Positions 1-14,855 of a DNA stretch of 64,000 nt are shown here, piece by piece (within the stretch, counting starts at the first letter, position 1; every line of letters begins with the position of its first letter). The translations under genes and the position numbers were made by a program. A model generated the notes under the pieces. That model was not told the DNA's origin and did not search any database. It saw only the letters and a list, made by a program, of their open reading frames with translations. Origin of the DNA: Vanilla planifolia (taxonomy: Eukaryota; Streptophyta; Magnoliopsida; Asparagales; Orchidaceae); NCBI GenBank assembly GCA_023846275.1, contig CM043875.1, positions 1,919,569 to 1,983,568 of the forward strand. Reading direction: 5' to 3'.

Positions 1-321
1 CTTAAGCTAAAATTTATATATAAATAACTTGATGAATTAATGAAGTAGATAGTAATGATAACAACGTAAACTAATGAGAAGTAAATAAGTCAATCCTGAC
101 ATGACTTTAAATTTGAATAGAACTAGTGTGTCTATAAATAGAAGCTCTACATGATATACTAGATGCTATTGTTTCAATCATATAAGACAATACAAGTGAT
201 AGTGATGGTTAATCATGCATCATACAGTACTAAGATAAGGATTATATAGTATGATACAAGTGATAGTGAAGGGTGAAGAAAAATATAATAGATTGTATAA
301 TACAAAGAGAGGGATATATAG

Positions 322-420
<99 letters not shown>

Positions 421-1439
421 TTAAATGGTAAATAATAAAGAAAACTTATAAGAGGAAGAGATCAATAGGTAGTTGGATTTGATAGGACAAGAAAATGAGA
501 AGGTACCCATATGAAAAGACACATCCAATAAAAAAGATGAGGGGATATACAATGAGACATTAGATGAGGGGAGGCCATGACTTAGAAAAAAGTTATAAGA
601 GAAATATAATAGTTCTGCTTCGACTGAGAGTACTATAAAGAAGAGTTAAGGGATAAGAAGTGTTCGAGAAAATTTGGGAGGAGTTGTCAAGAGGAGTTTG
701 AGGAATTTAAAAAGTTTACAAGTGCTGGTATTGTAGCAGTACCGCAATAATCAAGAATATAATTAGAAATTACAAAATTTAGAAATCCAAATTACGACAT
801 GACCATTATATATAAAAATAAGATAGACAAACTTGTATTATATATATACATTTGATGTGTATAACATTTAAAAGATGATATAAATTTGGTTAATTTGATT
901 ATACTTGAACTTGTTAATATTTTGAAATAGTTGTAATAACTTTATATTTGGTACAATATTATAATTATTTTAAATAATTTTTATTGATTTTGAAAGAAAT
1001 GATATTTTATTTGCATTATTTAAAAGCTTTGAATCGATTTATAAAATTTTCATGGGATTTTAAATGGTTTTCAAGTTAGGTATACAAATAATTTTCTTAA
1101 ATAAAAACAAAATAAGTTTAACATTGTCTAATTCATTTTTTTAAAAAATGTTTTTAAACTCAATATATAAAATAAAATTATCAGAAAATGTGGCGTCGAA
1201 TATGGAAAATGCTGTTAGGCTTAAAAAAATAAAAAAAAATGGATATTATTAATTATATAAAAAAATCGAATTAATGATTTACTACAGCATCACGATTTGG
1301 AAGACGATTTTTAAAAAGAAATCCAAAATATTCTAAAAAACGTTTACAAAATAATCAATGAATATTTTATGAATAATCATAAAATAGTTTAAAATTAAAA
1401 AAAAATCAAAAAAAGAAAAATAATACCGGTCGAGCTGAA
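1..1439. other. AT-rich intergenic DNA, no gene seen
   Basis: This stretch is strongly AT-rich, with no long open frame or recognisable protein similarity on either strand. It contains one long TA microsatellite, listed separately. The composition changes sharply near 1430, where the GC-richer 5' region of the ATG4 gene begins. Confidence 0.6.
326..414. repeat. (TA)n microsatellite
   Basis: This is an almost perfect run of alternating T and A, about 89 bp long, in the upstream intergenic DNA. It is likely to vary in length between individuals. Confidence 0.95.
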
Positions 1440-1797
1440 CCGTGGTTTGAGTCGACCCAGGCTACTTTTGCCATTAGCATCCCTAACTCTCGTCGTTACG
1501 TACTGGCGTCGAACACCCCAAGCGGAAGTCCATCTTGTATCGTTTCTGCCTGCGATCCGCATCAATGATCATCTCCTGATTGAGATCGAAGCAGCGATTC
1601 TCTAGTGCAGATTGGGGTCTAAGAGAGGTCTTTACACTTTCTTCTTTATGTTCTTATCAGGAATCCGTCATCCGAATTCGCTGGAGTGCTCCTTAGTATT
1701 CGCAGAGGCCGGCGCTCATCGCCGGTATTCCATGGATTCAAGCCATGTTTTTGGTGAAAACCAGTAGCTTCCTTTCCCGTTTGTGGTCCTCCTCCTG
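1440..1797 (+). promoter_or_regulatory. Probable 5' UTR exon of the ATG4 gene, with a short uORF
   Basis: The block is GC-richer than its flanks and ends at a plausible GT donor at 1798-1799. The coding exon downstream begins right after a CAG acceptor (2774-2776), only three bases before the ATG, so a separate 5' UTR exon is expected. An 11-codon upstream ORF runs from 1732 to 1767 (ATG to TAG). The transcription start is not visible; the left edge is set only by the change in composition. Confidence 0.45.
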
Positions 1798-2779
1798 GTA
1801 ATTTACCGCTTTTGTTTTGTAGTTTGTTTGATTTTTTGCGGGTTACTTGGGTGGGACGTTAGATGAGCTTGGTTTGTTGCAAGATGATATGCTTCCAGTT
1901 TTTTGCCCATGAGTTTCTTCCGGGTAAAAACGGCTGGGAGGTATTCTTCACCAAATTCTGCTTTCTATGTAATGCGAAATTTTGACGCTTACGGGAAGAA
2001 AGGTGTGCTAGTTCGACTTTTCTGTTCGGTCATGTGCTGTTCATATCGAGGTGGTCTTCCGGTTAGGTATTGGGTATAGGAAAGAAGTTGGAGATCAATG
2101 GTCTTTCTAGGTGTTTGTGTACTATAAGAAGATTACTACTACATGAACTACTCAATTAAATAGCTTTTCTATGCCTTACATGTATGTTTTTTATTACAAT
2201 GTCATGGCATTCCTGCTTCAAATTTCGTGATGCCATGAAACTGGGTGCTTTTCAGATATGTCTCAAATGCTATTTGATTTTTATGATTCTAGATCTGTGG
2301 GCAAACCGTGGAAATAAAATAGTTTGCTAAAATGTATGTAGTTTAAGGTTTTCATGTAACCACATTAGAATGGCATGGAACTCCAAAGCTCTAAAACCAA
2401 CACAGAATGAATTCCTTCGATCCCAGTCTGCTGGAAAGAGGATTTGTGCCTTGGTGTGCTGGAAGTAGTACACTTCAAAATATTGATGATATAGGAGAAT
2501 GTATTACATTATGTTGTTTTAAATCCGGGCTTTTTGATTATATGTTGTAAATACTGTATCATGTAGCAATATGAGCTAAAACTTTGAAATTATGGGAAAA
2601 ATGTTTGCTCATAGCTGTTGCTGCATGTCTTTGCAAGGATGGTAGTACTATGTAGAAAAAGTTTGTACTTTGATTTCTCTTGCATCCATCACATTCATAG
2701 ATTTTAAATGATGATGTACTTCCATATACTAAGTTTACATTATGCATGCACTTATTGTCTGTGTATGCATCTCCAGGTA

Positions 2780-5700
2780 ATGAAGAGCTTGCCTCAAAGA
2801 GCTGTAAATTTGAACTTCCCTGTGGAACAATCAACTGAACCAAAAGATACAAACACAGTTGTTCCAAAGGCAGAGCAAGCAACCAGTCACGCCAGGTCTC
2901 CAAAGAATTCCTTGTTGTCAACTTTCTTGTCTTCCACCTTTTCTATCTTTGAGACACCCTCCAGTCCATCTCCTGTGGATGTAAAGGAAACTAAACCTAG
3001 AAACCATGGATTGACGACAGCTGTGAGGAAAGTTATGTCTGGGAGTATGATGAGAAGACTTCAGGAGCGTTTCCTAGGTACCACTAAGGCTGACTTTTCG
3101 AGCTCTACTAGTGAAATATGGCTTTTGGGTTCTTGCTACAAAGTTTTTCCTGGAGATACATCTATGGATTCAAATTCTTCTTGTGGGCTGAATGCTTTTT
3201 TACATGATTTCTCATCAAGGATTTGGATCACATACCGTAAAGGTTTGTCTTTTTCGATATTGCCAGCAAATCCTGCAAGCTATTTTATAGAAAGCTTTTA
3301 AATTTAGCTGCTGAAAATGTTTTCCTCCATTGTGGGTTCTTTTTCAGGTTTTGATGCAATAGCTGATTCAAGGTACACTAGCGATGTCAATTGGGGCTGC
3401 ATGATCAGAAGCAGTCAGATGCTTGTTGCCCAGGTGTATTTCCAGTTGTCACCATATCATAATTGATCTATGCTCAACAGATGAATGTAAATTGTTCCTT
3501 TATATGAAATTCTTTACAGGCTTTGCTATTCCATCACTTGGGTAGATCGTGGAGAAAGCCCCTGCAAATGGTGAGAGCAATCCTATCATATAGTCTATGC
3601 CACAATTTCTTCTATATGGTCATGAGAAATATTTTGGTGCTTATATTACTCTTAACATGATCCTTCAAAATTATGCAGCCATATGATAAAGAGTACATTG
3701 GCATATTACATCATTTTGGTGATTCGGAGGAATGTGCATATTCTATACACAATCTGCTACAAGCAGGAAAGGGATATGGTTTGTCAGCTGGTTCTTGGGT
3801 TGGTCCTTATGCGATGTGCCGCACATGGGAAACTCTTATTCGTTTTAACCGAGATCGGCATGATCTTGCCCAAGGAAAAACAATTTTGCCCATGGTATTG
3901 TACATTATTTCTGGAGAAGAAGATGGGGAGCGTGGTGGAGCTCCTGTTGTTTGTATGGATGTTGCCTCCAATCTGTCTTCTGAATTTACTACTGATCAGT
4001 CACATGGCACACCAATTCTTTTATTAGTTCCTTTGGTTCTTGGATTGGACAAAGTGAACCCCAGGTAACTTTGAAATGTATATTGGTTTAATTTATTTTT
4101 GTTCTTCCTTCTGTTACTGTTTTTTTGTCCAGCTAGAGACTTTTTTGTGAAATTTGTTTGATCTTGAAATTTTTATGATTTAAAGATGATGGAGAGGGAA
4201 TAGAAAACTTGTCGTATTTTCCTTCCTTCCATAAGTTGTGTTTTTTTCTTATGAATTGTACTTGATAGTGATTATGTGCTTTGATAAATAAATGTGCAAG
4301 TTATCAGCTTCAAGTGCATCAAAAGACGAGCTTTCACATGCAAGTAATATAATACTAAATGGTGGGTTAATTATATGAATCTTCAAATGTAATTGTGTTT
4401 TATTTGTTAATAATTGTCCCTTAATATTCAAGTATGCTTATCTGTGAACAAACATGAAAAAGAGAAGTCAAATATGCATTCTTTCATTATATTTTTTTAT
4501 GCTATAATTTAGATTGAATGGAATTTTTATCTTAGAGTTCATTCCAATTGGTATTGTTGATATTCTATCAATCTGTTAGTTTTCAAAGAATGTTTAATGA
4601 AGTAATTACGTAGAAGTAACAGTTAATGGTACCTTTTTTTAAAACCGTATGGCCAATATCATTTTCTTTGTGAATTTTGCAACTGTTAGATGATAAAATG
4701 TAATGATTTCGATATTCAAAGGAAGGTGGAGGAACTAGAGAGAGCAAATTGCAGTGTATGAATAGCTAAGAGGAAATATGTGCTGACCACTTAAGCCCTG
4801 TTTTACATGTTAAGTGTGGTAATGCAGTATTTGAGTGAAATTCCCCAGTTGATGTGGTATTTAACTGTCAAATCATTGTTCATCCTATTTAAATATCCAA
4901 CATGATAAATGGTTCGATAAATAATGTCCATGCAACCATTTTTCTTGCTGCATTCATGTCCTACGTAAGTTTTGAATAATATCCCAAAATTTTGTGATTG
5001 CATTTTTTTTAAGTTATCTATTTTACTACAGTGAGTTATTTTAATTTATTGCTGTTCTGAATGGCTGTACATGCTTTTCTGAAATCCTAAAACTGTTCTG
5101 TGTATTCTTGTACCAACACCTGCTTTACGTTCATAGAGTTAAAGGTACAGCTTATGCCTTCAAAATTTAGTTCTTTTTAATTAATATCATTATCTTTCAA
5201 GCATTACGGTCTTTTGTTAGTGCCTTCAAGCATTAGTACAACTTTGCAAAACCAAATGGTTGAATGGTGATAAGCAATTGCAATGTTTGTTTGCCCAATA
5301 CCCCTACTTAAAAACTCGTTGGTGTGTTAGTTATTAGTGGGTTCATATTATGTTAACAAAATGTTAACAATGTTGATTAACATGATGATTATAAGGATTC
5401 ATATATTAATTGATTTAAGTTTGGCTTAGATTATCATATTAATTATACATGTTGGTAGGTTGAATTCTTGAATCTATTGTCATTTGTTCTAGAAATTGAC
5501 ATGGAACAAATTTGTTGTTTACGAGGTTGGATCATGATTATGACATAATCACAACCATCAATGAGGGAATTGCTTCTATGTGAAAAAATAGTTTTAATTT
5601 TTTTTATGGGCACATCATGAAACTTAATAGTTATAAGAATATAATTTGGATGGCATGCAATATCTTCAATGTTGAAAGAAACTTGAAAGGGAGATTGTTT

Positions 5701-8700
5701 CCATGGTTTAAAACTGTGGTCTTCTTTCCAGATGACTTGTATATTTGTATCCCAGGATTGTGGATTTGATGTTTTGCTCTTATATGATAGTATCTCAAAG
5801 TTGTTAAGGCACTCATGTTTTCCTTTAAATAGTTTTGTTAAATATTTGGTTTACATTAATGCATCAAGAAATATCATGAAAATTGTGTGTTCTTTGTTCT
5901 ATCTTTTGGTTCTTCTAAAATCGCACATTCTTCATTCAATCTTTTTAGTTCTTTTGAATTTTGCATTCTTAATTGTAGGTACATTCCTTTGCTATGGGAA
6001 ACCTTTACATTTCCTCAAAGCTTGGGAATTTTAGGTGGGAAGCCTGGGGCTTCAACTTATATTGTTGGTGTACAAGATGACAAAGCACTCTACCTTGATC
6101 CTCATGAAGTCCAACAGGTATAAATTACTTATATTTACCTAGATGTTAATTTTTTTTGTTAAGGCCTTAGAATGTGTTTTCAAAAATTTCTTCTTTAGTG
6201 CTTTTTTTGCATTTTTTGAAATAATTGTATCGTAAATGAAAAAACATTTGTCTTTCTATTTAGATAATAAAATCCAAGTGCTCAAATTGAGTTTATTAGA
6301 TTATTGTATTCTTATGTTACAAAGCATTTGCCTTTTTGTTCTAGCATATATGTGGAATGATGATGGGGATGCTAAGAACAATTTGTACAAATTGATAAGA
6401 TTATGATGTGAAAGATTCTAAAATAAATTGTAGTATTATTAATTGAAGAAAGATGATAGTGTATTATTTTTTTTTTTAGTGAAGGGGATGAAGTGATTCT
6501 CAACTTAACCAAATTTATTGAATAGAAATTTAATGTTTTATTAGCATGATCATCAAGAAGATAAAAAATGATAAGGTGTAATCATGTTCTTTATGGATCA
6601 AGAAGATGAAGTAAACCAATAGGTAGACTAACTAAGAAAACATCACTAGAGCAAATCAATCTCAACGAGCCCAACAAATGTGAGATTAATGAAGTTGAAA
6701 AAGTTAAAATAACAGAGGAATAGGCATGACGCGTAAAAGAGGAGGAGAATTTAAAGATGAGTCTAGTAGACAACAAAGAACATTCACAAATATCGAACCA
6801 CAAATTTGTTGCACCACCATCAACAATTCAACTCAACAATGGAACAACATAAATAAGCATAATAGTCAAAAGGGTAGGAGGAGAATTTAGAGATGAGTCT
6901 AATAACAAAGAACACTCACAAATATCGAACCACAAAGTTGTTGCACCATCATCAACAATTCAACTTAACAATAGAACGACATAAACAAATGCCAAATCAA
7001 GCTTAAGGTAGCAAAAGGAGCCCAACCCATATGACTAAGACAAAATTTAGATTTTATTTTCAAGTATCATTCGAGAAAATAAAAAAGGCATAAGACATGT
7101 AATCATGCCAATGCTCCATTTGTAACAAGAAGAAATAACCAATAGGTAGATGTCCCAAATGAGGTGACCTTCAAGCAAGTTGGTGTCGATAGGTTCAACA
7201 ATTGCAAGATTATTTAAGCAGAAAATGGCAAAGGAGTAAGGATGAATTTACGAATTTGGGGAAGGCTTCAACAGAGCACAAGGTGCACGTCCAAGTATTA
7301 TGTCTCAAAACTATCACACCCCCTTTCATTAACAGTTCGATGCGACAAAAGAACAATAGAAATAAACCTCAAATAAAAACATCTCATTGGTAGAAAAAAG
7401 AGCTCGATCCTACATGAATTTAGCACATCGACAATTTCAAATAAAACTATTTTTTTAAAGTCTCTTTTTAAATTTGTCAATGAGTACCATAATTAGAACT
7501 CAATGATCCTCTCGTACATAAAAGTTATAATACAGTTGCAAATGTCAAATTGACTAAGCCTTTTAAAAAATTTTGAAGGGAGATTAGTGTGGTTATAATG
7601 GAGATTGTATGAAGGTGAAAATAAAGGGATGGTGTGAGAGATTTATGATCAATGTTCTCAAAAGCGGTTTGAAGAGATGCATTAAGATAAGGTAAATGTA
7701 TATAATTGTTCAACAAGATCATGATTTTTAAATTTCTTGAATGACCATATAGGAATAATGTCAAAACCTTTTGTCCTTTAGGAAAGAAGGGAATCAATAA
7801 TGTTTATTAAGGTGAGTTGCCAATCAAAGGCCTTGATTGTGGATGAGAACCTCACTTAAGAGAGAGGTCAAGTGTAAATGTAGTGGCATTTTATGGAAAA
7901 TTAAATTAGGAGAATTGGTAAGATTTGGTACAGCATAAGATATTTTGTGGGAATTGCACATGATTGTCATAAGGTAAAACCAACCCAAGGTTTTCTACAA
8001 TAAGTTTAAGGTGTGGTAAGGCTCAATTACTTAGCTTTTCTCAAACTCGTTTATGAGAACTTAGAAATCCAAGCAAATGGTTTAATTTAAGAAAACCATG
8101 TGTAGAAGTTCTCCATGTTCAGACCTTTCGAACTCTAGGTTGAAGATAGTTTATGGGTAAGCTATCAAATAGAACTAGATCAAGTGATCTTTAAGTTTCT
8201 AAAAAAGTTTTAAACCGGGTGATGTTAATTAACAACAATTACAAACATGGGCTAACTGATTTTGTCCACATTTTCAAACTTATCACAACTCATTCTCAAG
8301 GAAGACAAAGAATTGGAGAGAACAAGTCTCTAGATCTTACTTCAGTAGTCCTTCACATGGAATAGGTAAGTGGATGATGGTTTTCACACAGAAATCCAAG
8401 CAAATGGCTTAAGTTCCAAGCAAATGGGTAAGCTATCAAATAGAACTAGATAAGTGGATGATGGTTTTCACACAGAAATCCAAGCAAATGGCTTAATTTA
8501 GAAAACCATGTGTAGGCATTCTCCAAATTCAGACCTTTCAAACTCTTGGTTGAAGATAGTTTATGGATAAGCTATCAACTAGAACTAGATCAAGTGATCT
8601 CTAAGTTCCAACAAATAAACTTTAATCTTAGTTATGTTAATTAACAACAAGGACAGACGTGGGGTAGCTGATTTTATGCACATTTTCAAACTTACCGTAG

Positions 8701-10225
8701 CTCATGTCCAAGGAAGACAACGAACGGAAAGAGAGAACAACTCTCTAGATCACACTTCAATAGTCCTCGACATGGAATAGGTAAGTGGATGAAGATTTTC
8801 ACATAGAACAGCAAGCCTTAAGCTCTTTTGAGCTCTTATATTCAGTAGTTATCGAAAAAGGTGTTGAGCATGATTTCTTGTAGAATTTTTCTTGCAACAA
8901 GGACATAAATATGCCAAATTTTTATTCAGACGAATTACTTGTGAGGGAGTACATGGTTCTACATGAATAAGAGAAACAAGGAATAAATGTCTGCAGAAGA
9001 CTAGCGTTGATGTACAATTTGTTCATTGCAATGCAATACATTGTTTGTAGTTGGGCATATTGTAAGTTAACGTAGAAACATGTAAGATATGCCTACATGA
9101 AATGTATGGTACATTATGCAAACCATATGGTATACAACCTAACCTGGGGATTCATGCTACTGGTTATAACTTAGTTGAATCCAGCCATTTTCTAATTTGA
9201 TATGCCCTTATGTTTCTTAATAAGTTATGTTAGGGAGTATCACAAATGATACAAGGTGTAGAAAGTTATGATAGTCTTCACGAGGCAAGTTCAATTTGGA
9301 AAATTGATCAGGAAAAATTCCCAAACTTTAAAAGCTTACTTCAATCTTGATAAGTACACCTATAATTAGAGTAACATAAGAAAACAAACGCTCACTTATC
9401 ACTAATCAACAACATAATTGAAAATATGCAAACTGCAATAAAAGTTTATAATAGATCATAGTAGCAAAAAGGTGGTGAGAGTCCATTCTGCATCACCAAG
9501 GTCTCTTGTGAAAAACTATGCTCTAAACTGCTCTCTCTATTGGGGTATTTCCAAATCCACTCGACATTGGGGCATTTCATTTGTTTTATATATTGCTTGA
9601 TTGAGGTGTGATCAGTTCCAATTTCGTCGTACATTCATGTATTAGCAGAATAGTTAATCTTGTGACAACCAAAAACAGGTTGCTAATATCAAAATGGGTA
9701 ATTTGGAGACCGATACTTCTTCATATCATTGCAGGTACATCATCTTGCAGCTCATTTCAATAGTTTCAGTAAACGTTTTCTTTACTGTCATCTTTCTCTG
9801 TTGGTTTTCTTTCAGCACCGTACACAGCATGCCACTCGATCTAATCGACCCATCTCTAGCCATTGGTTTCTATTGTCGGGACAAAGGTTCGTTGCATCAG
9901 CTCTTCCATATCGTGCAATTTGGTTCCATGATTACTATTCTTTGTGATTTCCCTTTCTCAAATGACCTCAAACATATCGGTTTGCTTTCAATATATTGTA
10001 GATGACTTTGAAGATTTCTGTTCTCGCGCCTCGCAGCTTGCGGAAAGATCGAATGGAGCTCCCCTTTTTACAGTAGTCAGGTCCCTTGGGCAGCTGAAAT
10101 CCAAGCATCACATTGATTCTTTGTCTGATAGGCTAGATTTTAGTAATGGTGTGGATGGTGATTTGGGTTTGGAGAATGTAGGCGAGTATGAGTCTCGTGG
10201 GGATGACGATTGGCAGGTCCTTTAG
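2780..10225 (+). CDS. ATG4: Cysteine protease ATG4 (autophagy-related 4)
   Basis: ATG4 cleaves the C-terminus of ATG8 to expose its glycine and later removes ATG8 from phosphatidylethanolamine, so it drives autophagosome formation in the cytosol. Coding exons are 2780-3242, 3348-3433, 3520-3570, 3679-4064, 5979-6117, 9679-9734, 9816-9886 and 10002-10225. All introns are GT-AG and the phases agree. The product is 491 residues, close to other plant ATG4s. The peptidase C54 core is complete. The catalytic Cys is at about 172 in DVNWGCMIRSSQM, and Asp369 and His371 lie in LDPH. The protein ends in DDDWQVL, an acidic W-x-x-L motif expected to bind ATG8. Met 2780 is the first ATG after the acceptor and is in frame with the family N-terminus. 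Intron 5 is unusually long (3561 bp). The gene is convergent with BiP. Confidence 0.95.
6738..6994. repeat. Direct tandem repeat, two units of about 135 bp, in ATG4 intron 5
   Basis: The segments at about 6738-6862 and 6873-6994 are diverged copies of one sequence. Both run from an AGGAGGAGAATTTA-like start through matching blocks such as CAAATATCGAACCACAAA and CAACAATTCAACT. No coding potential is evident. They look like part of a decayed insertion in the intron. Confidence 0.8.
8064..8810. repeat. Two long direct repeats (about 330 bp, period about 410 bp) in ATG4 intron 5
   Basis: Unit 1 starts at 8064 and unit 2 at 8474, each with GAAATCCAAGCAAATGG. Both continue in parallel through blocks such as AACTAGATCAAGTGATCT and CATGGAATAGGTAAGTGGATGA. 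A short extra partial copy lies between them (8391-8473), so the array grew in at least two steps. No protein is encoded. This repeat explains part of the large intron. Confidence 0.85.
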
Positions 10226-11309
10226 CAGCAGGACTCGAGCTGAAACATGTGAAGGAAGCGAGTTGGGTCTCATTGTTCTTTCTTCCTTGCCTCAACCCTA
10301 ATTCTTTATGATCTTTGTAGATGTGTTCATGCAGATGCAAACAAAGGTGGATTATCCCCTGTTCCTTGCTCAAAGAAGTAAATATTTGTGTTTGTTATGC
10401 TCAAGCATTTTTCTGTGGGAGCCTTGTTGCTATTTGGGACTGGTTGTGGGTTTGTTTGAGATGTTTTTAGTTGATTTTGTGATGGGTTAAAGAAAGGATG
10501 ATGGGTTCAACAATCTAGGGTCCATTCTGCAATTATTGCAACTGATAGGGTGGGCTCTGTTGCTATTTGGGAATTGCTGTGGGTTTGTTTGACATGTGAT
10601 GGAATCAAAGGGTTATGAACAGTTTTCAATAGTCCAGGGTTCATTCTGAAAGTGTGGGCCGTGTTGCTATTTGGGAATTGTTGTGGATTGCTTTGACATA
10701 TTTTAAGTTGATTTTGTGATGGATACAAGGATGATGAACAATTTTCAATAGTTTTGGGTACACGCTGCAATTAATGCAGTTGATAGGATGTTTATTGATA
10801 GGTCAAAATCATCAGGTTATAGCTGAACGGACTCTGTGGGAGCGTTAGGGGGGATAATACCGTTCCTTGCGGTTGGTACGTTGGGCACCGTTGCTATTTG
10901 GGAATTGTTGTGGGTTTGTTTGACATGTTTTTAGTTGATTTTGTAATGGGATCACCGGAAGGATGAACACTTTTCAATAGTCCAGGATCCATTATGCAAT
11001 TATTGTAGTTGATAAGCCGTTTATTGATAGGTCAAAATCATCAAGTTATAGCTTAAGAAACAGACATCTCTTGGAGCTTATTATTAAAATTTCAAAAATA
11101 ATGAAATTTTATTTTTATATATTTATTTTATTTTAAATAATAAATTTTCAACCGTAATTAATCAAATCTCACTACATTTGAATCAAATGTAAATTTGTCA
11201 TTAAATAAAATATATTTATACCGACCATCTATTTATATCCTATAAATTACGAAGGTGAAGGCGACATATCATCACCTCTCACCTCCAGAGGAAGTGGACT
11301 AGGAGGTAA
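10226..11309. other. ATG4/BiP convergent intergenic region (both 3' ends)
   Basis: This holds the 3' UTR of ATG4 and the 3' flank of BiP, whose genes converge here. The middle is occupied by imperfect repeats (10426-11058). The part after 11080 is AT-rich. I see no further gene. Confidence 0.6.
10426..11058. repeat. Four imperfect repeats at the ATG4 3' end
   Basis: Units beginning with GTTGCTATTTGGGA start at about 10426, 10559, 10663 and 10890. Each carries versions of GGGTTTGTTTGACATG, TTTTAGTTGATTTTGT and TTTTCAATAGTCCAGG. Spacing is irregular (133, 104 and 227 bp) because units lost or gained pieces. A block containing GGTCAAAATCATCA also occurs twice (about 10801 and 11031). Part may lie in the ATG4 3' UTR. 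Confidence 0.85.
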
Positions 11310-13807
<2,498 letters not shown>

Positions 13808-14855
13808 CTTCCCTGAACAAAACGCTTTCCGTTTTCTTCCTCTTCTCCTCCGGCGATCTACTTCCGAGCTAACGGTAGATATAGAGAGGGCCCGGTTCTC
13901 GGTTTCGCTTGGCAGATCTCGACGTTACGTTTGATGGACGGTTGGATTTGATGTCCAGGTTCCGGACACAAACCGATGAATTTAAAATAAAACTAAATTA
14001 TATTAAATATTTTTCTAATCATTTACTTTTTACTTACAAAAGCTATTAATGTGCTCGTAAATAACTAAATATTCAAAAATCTATTGTTTTTTAAATGTTA
14101 TTGAAAATTCTTACATTTGATAAATATGATTTAAAAAATTATTAGTAAAATAATTATTTTTAAAAATTTAAACATTGTTTAAATAATATTTTGAAAATAA
14201 AATTATTTTTATTTTAAATATTTATATAGGCACATGTAGGCATTACTCAAGTAGTCATTTTTTGGGTTAATTTGCAACATAATTGCCTATCAAATAGTCC
14301 TTTTATGAGGATGTTTGGGGTGTGCGTTACATTAATAATTCCAAATAACGGTTGAAAATTATCTCAAAAAACACAGGAAATTTCAATTATAATTAAGTAA
14401 AAATGATAAAATAAATTAACAAGTAAAAGCTTTTTTTAATAAACATGTTTTTTTTAAAAAGTCTTATATTAATCTAAGTATTATCCAGAAATAGCTAAAA
14501 CCATTTTCAACTTCTAAAATAACAGGATTTCATGAGTTAACTATAAATGCTAAAAATAACCGACTGAAGGGATCGAACACTTTTAGAACAAAATAGTTAA
14601 TCAAAACCATTTCAAACACAAAGAAAAACAGCAATTTCGTAAAATAATAATAAAAGTTAATAACGATAGAGTTCCCGATCACACAAAAAACACCAGCAGA
14701 TAGTAGATCAGATCCATCCTAAGCAAATCACAGCATAAGTAAACCAAGGCAGAGAGCAAGAGAGAGAAAGAGGGAGAGAGGGTGAAAGGAGGAAGAAAAG
14801 AAAGAGAGTTCTATGTTTCCCTTCCAACTACACAAGCAGGCATACATCTCATGAC
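13808..14855. other. BiP upstream region and clathrin light chain A 3' flank
   Basis: The first 160 bp upstream of BiP are GC-richer and include a weak TATAT-containing motif on the minus strand near 13876-13886. I found no full CCAAT-N9-CCACG element by eye. The rest is AT-rich. A purine-rich GA stretch at about 14755-14810 (CT-rich on the sense strand) probably lies in the 3' UTR of the next gene. Confidence 0.5.

Noticed and set aside
13808-13980. ER-stress response element in the BiP promoter
   Set aside because: CCAA and CG-rich pieces are present, but no CCAAT-N9-CCACG or equivalent arrangement could be confirmed by eye.
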